The translations under genes were made by a program, and so were the position numbers. Positions 10,030-17,121 of a stretch of 18,038 nt of DNA are shown in pieces. Below the pieces are notes generated by a model. That model searched no databases and was not told the DNA's origin. It was given only the letters and a program-made list of their open reading frames with translations. The number at the start of each line of letters is the position of its first letter. The first letter of the stretch is position 1. The stretch is from Extensimonas sp963708545 (lineage in GTDB: Bacteria > Pseudomonadota > Gammaproteobacteria > Burkholderiales > Burkholderiaceae_C), in assembly GCA_963708545.1 (NCBI GenBank), contig CAVPUD010000164.1:1-18038 (forward strand), given 5' to 3'.

Positions 10030-10842
10030 ATGCATCCAAACCCTACCGCCGCACGCACGCTCGAAGGAAAAATTGCCCTCGTCACGGGTGCCACGGCCTT
10101 CATAGGCCGCGCCACCGCCATCGAACTCGCGCGCCGTGGCGCCCATGTGGTCGTGAACGGCCGCAATGTCGTGGCCGGCCAAGCCGTCGTCGATGAGATC
10201 GCCGCGCAGGGCGGAAAAGCCTCGTTCGAGGCCGCCGACCTGGGCCAGAGCGAGGCCGTGCGTGCGATGGTCGGGCGCGTTGCCCAGCAGCACGGTCGCA
10301 TCGATATCCTCGTGGCCAGCGGCGCGGGAGCGAGTGCGGATTCGCCCTCGTTTCGACTCTTCAAAGAGATGACTGACCAGGACTTCGACAGCTACATCCG
10401 CGCCCATTGGCTCACGCGTGCCTACCTGATCCAGGCCTGCGCGCAGGTCATGGCAGGCCATAAACACGGCAAGATCGTCGCCATCGGCACCGACGCCGGG
10501 CGCGTGGCCACGGTGGGGGAATCCTTCATCGGCGGCGCCACTGCCGGCATGATGCAGATGTGCCGCGTGCTCGCGCGCGAGCTTGGGCGCGACGGCATCC
10601 GTGTGAACGCCGTGGCCATGAGCTACATCTGGGACGCCGAGCCGCGCTGGGGCAAGGGCTCGCCGGCCCTCGAAGCCGGTGCCCACGGCAAGGGCATGCT
10701 CGACAACCTGCGCAAGCGCATGCTGTTCCCGGTGTATTGCCAGGACATCGCAAACGCGGCGGCATTCTTTGCCGGGCCGGAATCCGACGCGATCACCGGC
10801 CAGACGCTGAGTGTCAATGGCGGTTTGAGCACACCGGGTTGA
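10030..10842 (+). CDS. Atypical short-chain dehydrogenase/reductase (SDR)
   Basis: 270 residues from the ATG at 10030 (AAGGA 9 bases upstream). A longer frame from 9943 would read through the control region and is rejected. The fold is clear: ALVTGATAFIGRA at 17-28, then DILVASGAG (92-100), RVNAVAMSYI (191-200), and ITGQTLSVNGG near the end. Many catalytic signatures are changed. The middle Gly of TGxxxGxG is Phe24, the NNAG motif reads ASGAG, the Ser position is Thr154, and the Tyr and Lys of YxxxK align with Phe166 and Ala170. It may bind a nucleotide or CoA ester without standard SDR catalysis, or use different residues. It is the only plus-strand gene of the catabolic region, divergent from the MaoC-like gene and convergent with the ligase (10-bp gap). 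Confidence 0.88.
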   Translation: MHPNPTAARTLEGKIALVTGATAFIGRATAIELARRGAHVVVNGRNVVAGQAVVDEIAAQGGKASFEAADLGQSEAVRAMVGRVAQQHGRIDILVASGAGASADSPSFRLFKEMTDQDFDSYIRAHWLTRAYLIQACAQVMAGHKHGKIVAIGTDAGRVATVGESFIGGATAGMMQMCRVLARELGRDGIRVNAVAMSYIWDAEPRWGKGSPALEAGAHGKGMLDNLRKRMLFPVYCQDIANAAAFFAGPESDAITGQTLSVNGGLSTPG

Positions 10843-10852
10843 CATCGCCAAT

Positions 10853-12367
10853 TCACAAGCCACCGTGTGCGGCCTTTACGGCCGTGCGGTTGGTTTTGCC
10901 CGCTGCGTCCTTGGCAAGCTCCGGCACGAACACCACGTGCTTGGGCTTTTTGTAGCGCGCGATGCGGGCGCCGACGAATTCGATCAGCGCTTCGGCCGCC
11001 ACCGACTGCCCCGGCTTGAGCACGCAGACCGCCTTGATCGCCTCGCCCCACTGCGCGTCGGGCACGCCGATCACGACGGCCTCGGCGATCGCCGGGTGTT
11101 CGAGCAAAGTGCGCTCGACCTCGGCCGGATAGACGTTTTCGCCGCCGGGCTTGATGAGCTCCTTGGCCGGCGAGCGCCCGCTGTACCACAGATAGCCCTC
11201 GGCATCGAGGCGCCCCATGTCGCCCGTGTGGTGCCAGCCATTGCGGAAGGTGAAGGCATTGTCCTCATCGAGGCGCCAGTAGCCCTGGAACACCATGGGG
11301 CCGCGTACCACGATTTCGCCCGTTTCGCCGACCGGCACCTCGTGGTCCAGGTCATCGACGATAGCCACGCGGTTCAGGCCCGCCGGTCGCCCCGCACTGC
11401 CCGGGCATTCGTCGAAAGGCGCCATGCTGACCCAGCCCGAGGTTTCGGTCTGGCCGTAGGCGCTCCAAAAGCGTGCATGCGGGCACACGGTGTGCAGGCG
11501 CTGTATCGTCTCGGGCGCATCTATGCCCGAGACGACGCGCAGATGCGCCAGCGCCGAGCCCTGCGCCGCGGCCGCATCGAGCAAAGCGCCGAGCATGGGT
11601 GGAAACGTGCCGATCAGGCTGCCGCCGTCCGCGTCGATGTGGCGCACGAGCGCCGCCGGGTCGAAGCGCGTGAGCAGCAGCGTACTGCCGCCGGCGAGCT
11701 GCGCCGCGAGCCAAAAGCCGATCGCCGCGACGTGAAAGAGCGGCAACACGCCCAGGTTCACGTCCTTGGGCGTCAGGCCCCAGGCGAGCTGGGTCTGCAT
11801 CGCGGCGACCATCAGGCCGCGGTGCGACAGCAGCGCCCCGCGCGGGCGCCCGCCCACGGCGGCCGTGTGAATAATGACCACGCCATCGTCGTCGTGCACC
11901 GGGGCAAGCGACTCCTTTGCCGCACCAGCATCACGCACATACAGCGCCTGCAGCGCCCCCCAAGGCGCCTGCTGATCACCAAAACCATAGCACACTACGC
12001 CCTCTAGGCGCGCCGGAAGCAAGGATTTGAACTCGTCTGCCGCCACCAGCAGCTTGGGCGCGACGTCGCCGATCACGTAGGCCACCTCTTCGGCAGACAG
12101 GCGCCAGTTGATGGGCACGAGGATCGCGCCCAGGGACGCCGCGGCACCGAACAGGTCTAGGTATTCGGGGCAGTTTTGCGCCAGGATCGCGACGCGATCG
12201 CCGCGCCCCACACCCACAGCCGCAAGCCCCGCCGCAAGCTGCGCCACGCGCGCGGCGTACTCAGCGTGGGTCGTGCGCTGCCCTTCAAAAACCAGCACCG
12301 TGCGCGCGCCGTGCACCAAGGCGTTGCGCGCAATCGCATCGTGTAAACCGAAAGATCGCAAGTCCAT
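10853..12367 (-). CDS. AMP-binding CoA ligase family protein with degenerate P-loop
   Basis: 504 residues from the ATG at 12367, which follows GGAGGAGAC. A much longer frame continues upstream to 13021 but overlaps the hydrolase gene and is not used. ANL features: YGQTE at 304-308, HTGD at 380-383, PGGENVYPAEVE at 408-418, and the C-terminal Lys491 (AAGKTNR). The phosphate-binding loop is unusual: where the family has TSGTTGxPKG, it reads TAAVGGRPRG (168-177), losing the Ser/Thr residues and the Lys. I believe similar TAAVxGRPRG loops occur in a proteobacterial subgroup, so it may be a real variant class rather than decay. It is unrelated at close range to the three tandem ligases. It is the last gene of the second operon, 38 bp after the alpha/beta hydrolase. 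Confidence 0.88.
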   Translation of the reverse strand: MDLRSFGLHDAIARNALVHGARTVLVFEGQRTTHAEYAARVAQLAAGLAAVGVGRGDRVAILAQNCPEYLDLFGAAASLGAILVPINWRLSAEEVAYVIGDVAPKLLVAADEFKSLLPARLEGVVCYGFGDQQAPWGALQALYVRDAGAAKESLAPVHDDDGVVIIHTAAVGGRPRGALLSHRGLMVAAMQTQLAWGLTPKDVNLGVLPLFHVAAIGFWLAAQLAGGSTLLLTRFDPAALVRHIDADGGSLIGTFPPMLGALLDAAAAQGSALAHLRVVSGIDAPETIQRLHTVCPHARFWSAYGQTETSGWVSMAPFDECPGSAGRPAGLNRVAIVDDLDHEVPVGETGEIVVRGPMVFQGYWRLDEDNAFTFRNGWHHTGDMGRLDAEGYLWYSGRSPAKELIKPGGENVYPAEVERTLLEHPAIAEAVVIGVPDAQWGEAIKAVCVLKPGQSVAAEALIEFVGARIARYKKPKHVVFVPELAKDAAGKTNRTAVKAAHGGL

Positions 12368-12405
12368 GTTCGTCTCCTCCAATGTTCTGGTTTCGGCTCG
12401 AACGC

Positions 12406-13269
12406 CTAGGCCGCGGCAGGCACCGACGACGGCGGCATCACCTCGGACAAAAATTCCCTCACACTCGCAGTGAAGGCATCGTTTGCATCGCCCGCGATCA
12501 TGTGGCCGGCGTCGTGCAAGTCCACGAAACGCGCCTGCGGCAAGGTATTCACCAGAGCCTCGGCGTCTTCCCTGGCGATCACGTCGCTGCGCTGGCCGCG
12601 GATCAGCAAAGTGGGGGCCTGCAGACCGCGCAAGGCGCGCTCGTAGCTTTCCGCGTCGCGGCGGTGGTTGTGATTGGATTCGCTCATCATGAGCGGGTCC
12701 CAATGCCATATCCAGCGGCCCTGCGCATTCAGGCGCAGGTTTTTCTTCAGACCCTCGAGCGGGCCTGTCATGGGCTTGCCGCGGTAGGCCGCGATGTGCT
12801 GCGCAGCCTCTTCGAGCGAGGCAAAGCCTTCGGGCTTTGCGCGCATGAAGCTGACGATGCGATCGACACCGGCCTCTTCCATGCGCGGTGCAATGTCCAC
12901 GAGCACCAGCGCGTTGATGGGCGGCGCATCGGGCAGGCCCACGGCCGCCATGCTCGCCAAGCCGCCGAGCGAGGCGCCGACCACGGCGAGCGGCTGGCCG
13001 AGCTGGCGCCAGACATTGCACATGGTGCGTGCCAGGGTTTCGATGCGGTAGTCACCGTCGGTCGCCCAGGCACTTTCGCCGTGCCCCGGCAGGTCGAGCG
13101 CCACCGTGTACCAGCCCGCCGCGCCCAGCATCTGGGCCGCGTTGCCCCAGGCGTGGCGCGTCTGCCCACCGCCGTGCAGCAGCAGCACCGTAGGCGCACC
13201 CTCGGGCCCATACACGTCCGCCACCAGAGGACCTCCGGCAAAGCCGGAAAATTCGCGCCGGCCGCTCAC
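12406..13269 (-). CDS. Alpha/beta hydrolase (translationally coupled)
   Basis: 287 residues from a GTG at 13269 that overlaps the TGA of the upstream transglutaminase-like gene by 4 bases (GTGA); GAGGTGAGG lies upstream as RBS. A frame extension to 13359 gives an Arg/Gly-rich leader that is only the shadow of the upstream gene. Motifs: oxyanion LHGGGQTRHAW at 31-41, LDLPGHGES at 59-66, nucleophile Ser100 in GASLGG, acid Asp229 (RGQRSDV), base His256 (DAGHM). The arrangement fits alpha/beta hydrolases such as C-C or ester hydrolases; GHGES is typical of the epoxide hydrolase/haloalkane-type subfold. It is not closely similar to the hydrolase at 2066-2845. A role on a pathway intermediate is inferred from context. 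Confidence 0.87.
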   Translation of the reverse strand: MSGRREFSGFAGGPLVADVYGPEGAPTVLLLHGGGQTRHAWGNAAQMLGAAGWYTVALDLPGHGESAWATDGDYRIETLARTMCNVWRQLGQPLAVVGASLGGLASMAAVGLPDAPPINALVLVDIAPRMEEAGVDRIVSFMRAKPEGFASLEEAAQHIAAYRGKPMTGPLEGLKKNLRLNAQGRWIWHWDPLMMSESNHNHRRDAESYERALRGLQAPTLLIRGQRSDVIAREDAEALVNTLPQARFVDLHDAGHMIAGDANDAFTASVREFLSEVMPPSSVPAAA

Positions 13270-13958
13270 GCCCCGGCCCTCACCTCTTTTTCGAAGTCGG
13301 CGCCGGCCTCGGCCGCGACCTGGCCCCACTCCGAAAAGGACTTGTAGTGCTCGCTCCAAGCCTTCAGGAGTTCTTCGCGCGGCAAGTCGGCGTAGGTGCC
13401 GCGATCGCGCACATATTCCATGTGCCTACGCCCGCTCACGTCGAACTCGTGGAACACCGAATCTGCACTGCCGTCGAATTCGAGTGGATGAATGCCTGCT
13501 TTTTCGCACAGCGAACGGTTGAAAGCCGGCGTGGCCTTGAGCCATTGGCCATCGATCCACAGCTCGGTGTAGCCATGGAAGATGAACAGGTCGGTGCCCA
13601 TCATGTCGTAGAGCCGCTTGCTCGTGAGGTGGTTGCGCACGTCGGCATAGCCCAGGCGCGCGGGCACGCCCAGCACGCGCGCGGCGGCTGCGAGCAAGGC
13701 AGCCTTGGGGACGCAAAAGCCGCGCCCGGCTTCGATCACATGGCTGGCCTTGAGCCCCTGCTCGGAAACGTCGAAGTAGTACGGGTCGTAGATGAATTCG
13801 TCACGCACCGCGTAGTAGAGCTTGACGGCGATCTCGCGCGGCGACATGGCGGGGTCGGCCACGCGGCGCGCAAAAGCGACGACGGCGGGATGATCGCTGT
13901 CGGCGAAACGTCCTGGCGCCAGATAAGCGGACATGTCTGGGGTGTTTGGCAATGGCAT
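13266..13958 (-). CDS. Transglutaminase-like (papain-fold) Cys-His protein
   Basis: 230 residues. The bacterial transglutaminase-like core is recognisable: Cys82 in AGRGFCVPKAALLAAAAR, followed by GVPARLGYADVRNH (97-110), then His128 in FHGYTELWIDGQWLKATPAFN. The third catalytic residue, usually Asp after the Trp strand, is not clear (KATPAF). There is no signal peptide, so it acts in the cytoplasm. The ATG at 13958 is 4 bp from the SDR stop and uses an AAGGA that lies inside the end of the SDR gene. The downstream hydrolase overlaps it. Proteins of this fold cut or transfer amide bonds, and some act as acyl transferases. Its place in an acyl-CoA operon suggests an amide or thioester hydrolase or transferase on a pathway compound. 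That is inference. Confidence 0.85.
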   Translation of the reverse strand: MPLPNTPDMSAYLAPGRFADSDHPAVVAFARRVADPAMSPREIAVKLYYAVRDEFIYDPYYFDVSEQGLKASHVIEAGRGFCVPKAALLAAAARVLGVPARLGYADVRNHLTSKRLYDMMGTDLFIFHGYTELWIDGQWLKATPAFNRSLCEKAGIHPLEFDGSADSVFHEFDVSGRRHMEYVRDRGTYADLPREELLKAWSEHYKSFSEWGQVAAEAGADFEKEVRAGA

Positions 13959-13962
13959 GGTT

Positions 13963-14841
13963 TCAATCCTTGACGCTCAGGCACTTGGGCAGCTGGGCGA
14001 GTAAAAAGCCTTCGAAGGGTTTGGAGCGGTCGTGCGGCTGCAGCGTCCATGTCGGGCGCGCATTCGGCACGCCGCCATCGACACGGATGCACGAGCCCGT
14101 GATGAACGCCGCGGCCTCGCTGAGCAGGAACACGATCGCGGCCGAAATTTCCGCCTCGGTGCCGTAGCGCTGCAGCGGCACCTTGGTTTTGAGCGAGCGC
14201 AAGTTGGCCTGCATCTCGGGGCTGTAGGTGTCGAAACCGCTGCTTGCGATCCAGCCGGGCGCGACCGCATTCACGCGCACTGCCGAGGACGACCACTCGC
14301 AGGCCGCCGTTTCCGTGAACGACAGCATGCCCGCGCGCGCCGCGCCGCTGTGCGCCATGGTGGGCATGCCGCCCCAGATGTCGGCGATGATGTTCACGAT
14401 GGAGCCGCCGTGCTGCTCCATGCACTGGTTGAACACCTCGCGCGCCACGAGAAAGCCGCCCGTGAGGTTGTTGCGCACCACGGCCTCCCAGCCTTTGAAA
14501 CTGATGTCCTTGGCTGGCTGCGGATATTGGCCGCCCGCGTTGTTCACCAGCCCATCGATCTTGCCGTGGCGCGCGAGCACGTCGGCCACCATGGCTTTGA
14601 CGCCGGGCTCGTCGCGGATGTCGCACGAATGGATGCTGACCTTACCGCCAGCGCCTTCGATCTCGGCCTGCACGTTTTGGAGCTTGTCCATGCTGCGCCC
14701 CACCAGCGCCACGGTGGCGCCGAGGTTCGCGAGCTCGTGCGCGGTGCAGCGGCCTATGCCGCTGCCGCCGCCGGTCACGATCACGGTCTGGCCGGCGAAC
14801 AGGCCGGGGCGGAAGACGGAACGATAAGTGGCTTGTGCCAT
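13963..14841 (-). CDS. SDR of the peroxisomal trans-2-enoyl-CoA reductase (PECR)/2,4-dienoyl-CoA reductase type
   Basis: 292 residues. It has a canonical NADP(H) site: TGGGSGIG at 23-30, GRS at 48-50 for phosphate binding, and NNAG at 100-103. The region MAHSGAARAGM (162-172) strongly recalls PECR proteins, which share HSGAARAG instead of a plain YxxxK. The usual Tyr position here is His164 and no YxxxK follows, as expected if this group uses other residues. CEWSSSAVRVNAVAPGWI and ITGSCIRVDGG complete the family pattern. The C-terminal about 25 residues after the core are extra. The ATG at 14841 has GAGGAG about 7 bases upstream. Likely reaction: NADPH-dependent reduction of an enoyl-CoA or dienoyl-CoA. 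It starts 24 bases downstream of the 247-bp repeat element, so it may have its own promoter. Confidence 0.88.
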   Translation of the reverse strand: MAQATYRSVFRPGLFAGQTVIVTGGGSGIGRCTAHELANLGATVALVGRSMDKLQNVQAEIEGAGGKVSIHSCDIRDEPGVKAMVADVLARHGKIDGLVNNAGGQYPQPAKDISFKGWEAVVRNNLTGGFLVAREVFNQCMEQHGGSIVNIIADIWGGMPTMAHSGAARAGMLSFTETAACEWSSSAVRVNAVAPGWIASSGFDTYSPEMQANLRSLKTKVPLQRYGTEAEISAAIVFLLSEAAAFITGSCIRVDGGVPNARPTWTLQPHDRSKPFEGFLLAQLPKCLSVKD

Positions 14842-14865
14842 GAAAATCTCCTCGATCTATTGTTG

Positions 14866-15112
14866 TTCAACCTAAATTCGGCAGTTGAGCGCGCCCGAGC
14901 GTGTCGTCATCGGGTGCACTGGCAAGGCGCAAACCGCAGCCATGGCGGGTGCCATGGCGAGGATTTGCAACGCAGCCAGCGTACCCGAGGGCGGCGCGAT
15001 CGGATGCGCAGCGCTCTGACCCGATGGGTGCGTCTCGCAGAGTGAAAAATCATTCGAAGAATCAAAGAGTTGCATACAAAATGCAGCGGTCAACTGCTGG
15101 ATTTAGGTTCAA
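14866..15112. repeat. 247-bp element bounded by imperfect 27-bp inverted repeats
   Basis: The gap between the thioesterase stop (15125) and the SDR start (14841) is 283 bp and has no supported gene. The left end 14866-14892 (begins TTCAACCTAAAT) and the right end 15086-15112 (ends ATTTAGGTTCAA) are inverse copies with 23 of 27 matching positions. The element fills nearly the whole gap. Inside are a direct repeat GCCATGGCG (14939-14947 and 14951-14959), a small hairpin CTCTG...CAGAG, and an AT-rich stretch at about 15048-15082. No perfect target duplication was seen. It could be a MITE-like insertion in the operon, or paired operators plus a promoter for the downstream genes. Confidence 0.6.
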
Positions 15113-15124
15113 TGTGGTGGCCCA

Positions 15125-15559
15125 TCAGCCGCGCAGCATGAAGTTGCCGTGGCCGAGGGCGATGGGTTTGTCGGGGCTTTCCTGCCAGGCCTGGATGCGC
15201 AGGTTGGCGACGCGCTGGCCCTGCTTGACCATGAAGACATTGGCGTAAGTGTCCTTGGGCCGGCCCGAACGCAGGTAGTCGATGCTGAAGTCTATGGTCT
15301 TGGGCAGCTCTTGGCTGTCCATGTGCCACAGCAGGTAAAAAATCCCCGCGCATTCGAGAAAGCCGCCCGTGGCGCCGCCGTGCAAGGCCGGCAGGATGGG
15401 GTTGCCGATGAGCTTTTCCTGGAACGGCAGGATGCAGGTGAACTCTTCGCCCTTGACGTCTATGCGCAGGTCCAGAAACCGGGCAAACGGCACAGCGTCG
15501 ATCAGCGGGCGCCATTCGTTGTTGGCGCAGGCTTGGTTGATACGTTCGGCCCAGCTCAT
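15125..15559 (-). CDS. PaaI-type hot-dog thioesterase (second of a pair)
   Basis: 144 residues with the PaaI/YbgC-like hot-dog pattern: core motif HGGATGGFLECAG at 60-72, then IDFSIDYLRSGRP (88-100) and late beta strands ending GHGNFMLRG. Family members hydrolyse acyl-CoA thioesters using HGG and a downstream Asp. Here the residue at that place is Glu69, which could still serve as an acid. The ATG at 15559 overlaps the TGA of the upstream thioesterase gene (ATGA), so both are probably made in equal amounts. The pair could form a heteromer, each adding half of the active site. Its stop lies 12 bases from the end of the 247-bp element. Role: release of CoA from dead-end or pathway acyl-CoAs. 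Confidence 0.88.
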   Translation of the reverse strand: MSWAERINQACANNEWRPLIDAVPFARFLDLRIDVKGEEFTCILPFQEKLIGNPILPALHGGATGGFLECAGIFYLLWHMDSQELPKTIDFSIDYLRSGRPKDTYANVFMVKQGQRVANLRIQAWQESPDKPIALGHGNFMLRG

Positions 15560-16038
15560 TGCATGCCCTCCACTTTCTCAGTAATCACCGGGCGCCCCGA
15601 AGTGAACATGTAAATGCCCACCGCCATGGCCACGGGATCGTCGGGCGTCTCGTGGTAGGCCGCGCCACGCACGAAGGCGAGCTCGGACGTGAGCTTGTAG
15701 CACACCGCCCCGCCGAGGATCGCGCGCCCCGGCGTTGCAGGCTTGAGGTAGTCCATGCGCAAGTCCAGCGTCGCCATGGGCTTGATTTCGGGCAACTTCA
15801 TGAAGATGGAAAAGCCGCAGGCGGCGTCGAGCAATGCCGTGATGACGCCGCCGTGGATCACGCCCGTTTTCGGATCGCCGACCAAAAAGTCCCGGTAATC
15901 GACCTTGAGCACGAACCAATCGGGCTGCGCGGCATACGGGAGCACACCAAGCTCACGGTTGTAGGGTGAAGCGTGGATGTACTTCTGCCACCGCGCCACC
16001 AATTCTTCTTCAGCGGACGTTACTGTCGTGTCTGTCAT
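15556..16038 (-). CDS. PaaI-type hot-dog thioesterase (first of a pair)
   Basis: 160 residues, a standard PaaI family hot-dog thioesterase. The motif IHGGVITALLDAACG (61-75) includes His62-Gly-Gly and the expected Asp71. LDLRMDYLKPA follows as the classic second strand with MDYL, and the end has AVGIYMFTSG. An N-terminal extension of about 20 residues precedes the fold. It differs a lot from its downstream partner (15125-15559), so the duplication is old. The start ATG at 16038 lies 9 bp after the metallo-beta-lactamase gene, and its own stop overlaps the next start. It would hydrolyse acyl-CoA in the cytoplasm; substrate unknown. Confidence 0.9.
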   Translation of the reverse strand: MTDTTVTSAEEELVARWQKYIHASPYNRELGVLPYAAQPDWFVLKVDYRDFLVGDPKTGVIHGGVITALLDAACGFSIFMKLPEIKPMATLDLRMDYLKPATPGRAILGGAVCYKLTSELAFVRGAAYHETPDDPVAMAVGIYMFTSGRPVITEKVEGMQ

Positions 16039-16047
16039 CGCAGTCCT

Positions 16048-17121
16048 TCAAGAAAGTGTGAGAGTAGGCAATTCTGCCGCCTTGGGGCCGGGGTACCAGC
16101 GCGTGAGCGAAGGCGTGTCTTCCCGCCGCACATGGCCCTGGCGTTCGAGCCAGAGCAGATGCGCGAGCGTCTCGCCCATCGCCAAATAGGCGTGCAAGAC
16201 CTCGTGCTGGTCGCCATAGACGGCCAGGCCGAGCTCGGCCGCGTTCATGCCTTGCGGACCGAGCTTGGCCATGAATTTGCGCAAGGCGCGCTCGTGATGC
16301 GCCACGAGCGCATGGGCACGCTGCACGCCGGCCTGGTACACGCGGTGGTGCGCGGGCAGCACGTGGGCAATGTCGAGCCGGGCGATGGTGCGCAGGCTGT
16401 CGAGGTAGCGCGGCAGCGGATCCGTCTCGCCATAAGGCCAGACGCCGATGTTGGGAGTGATGCGTTCGAGTAGCTGGTCGCCCGTGAGCAGCAGCTTGAG
16501 GTTCGGCTCGTACAGGCACACCTGCGCGACGCTGTGGCCGCCGAGCACCAGGGCCTCGAACACGTGAGCGCCGATGGCGATCTTTGCATTGGGCGCTATG
16601 GTTTCGATATGGTCGGGGACGGCGCAGGCCATGCTCGCCTGCAGCACGTCGTGCACCACGGCCTGGGCGTGCGCCTCCGACAGGCCGTGGCGGCAGATGA
16701 AGCGCACGCACTCAGCCTGGTCTTCTATGAGGCGCACGTGCATCTGCTCGGCGACTTGCGCTTCTTCGGGCCGCATCCAGATCGGCGCGCCGGTACGCTC
16801 GTGCAGCCACACGGCCAGGCCCATGTGGTCGGGGTGGTGGTGCGACACGACGATGCGCGACAGGCCCGCCTGCAGCGGCCCGGCGAGCGCCTGTTCCCAG
16901 AGCTTGCGCGCCGACGCGCAGTCCGCGCCGGTATCGAACAAACACCAGCCCGCGCCATCCTGGATCAGATAGACGTTGACATGGTCTATGCCGTATTCGA
17001 CCGGCAGGGTGAACATCAAAATGCCGGGCAAGACCTCGCGCAGCGGCAGGCCTGCGATCGTGTCTGCATCGCGTGCATCGGCGGATGCCGCAACGGTGGG
17101 GGGAGCAGCGGGCGCGTTCAT
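16048..17121 (-). CDS. Metallo-beta-lactamase fold hydrolase
   Basis: 357 residues. The zinc motif SHHHPDHMG gives His94, His96, Asp98 and His99. Other ligands are probably His196 (LGGHS), Asp215 (LLTGDQLL) and His258 (LPAHH), giving the two-metal glyoxalase II/MBL arrangement. A C-terminal helical part (about 270-345), rich in His and Ala, ends in a winged-helix-like segment (HVRREDTPSLTRWY) as seen in LACTB2/glyoxalase II-like MBL proteins. The first about 25 residues are low complexity. The ATG at 17121 overlaps the TGA of the acyl-CoA dehydrogenase gene (ATGA), and the thioesterase gene follows after 9 bp. In this context a thioester hydrolase is plausible, but a lactonase cannot be excluded. 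Confidence 0.88.
   Translation of the reverse strand: MNAPAAPPTVAASADARDADTIAGLPLREVLPGILMFTLPVEYGIDHVNVYLIQDGAGWCLFDTGADCASARKLWEQALAGPLQAGLSRIVVSHHHPDHMGLAVWLHERTGAPIWMRPEEAQVAEQMHVRLIEDQAECVRFICRHGLSEAHAQAVVHDVLQASMACAVPDHIETIAPNAKIAIGAHVFEALVLGGHSVAQVCLYEPNLKLLLTGDQLLERITPNIGVWPYGETDPLPRYLDSLRTIARLDIAHVLPAHHRVYQAGVQRAHALVAHHERALRKFMAKLGPQGMNAAELGLAVYGDQHEVLHAYLAMGETLAHLLWLERQGHVRREDTPSLTRWYPGPKAAELPTLTLS

Noticed and set aside
12368..13021. N-terminal extension of the degenerate P-loop ligase to 13021
   Set aside because: The extra about 218 residues are Arg/Ala-rich, overlap the alpha/beta hydrolase in another frame, and a good RBS and ATG occur at 12367.
13270..13359. Upstream start of the alpha/beta hydrolase at 13359
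   Set aside because: The added leader is Arg/Gly-rich shadow of the transglutaminase-like gene. The GTG at 13269 overlaps that gene's stop, as in other gene pairs here.
14872..15093. 73-codon minus-strand ORF inside the 247-bp repeat element
   Set aside because: No RBS, no recognisable domain, and it lies wholly between and partly within the inverted repeats.
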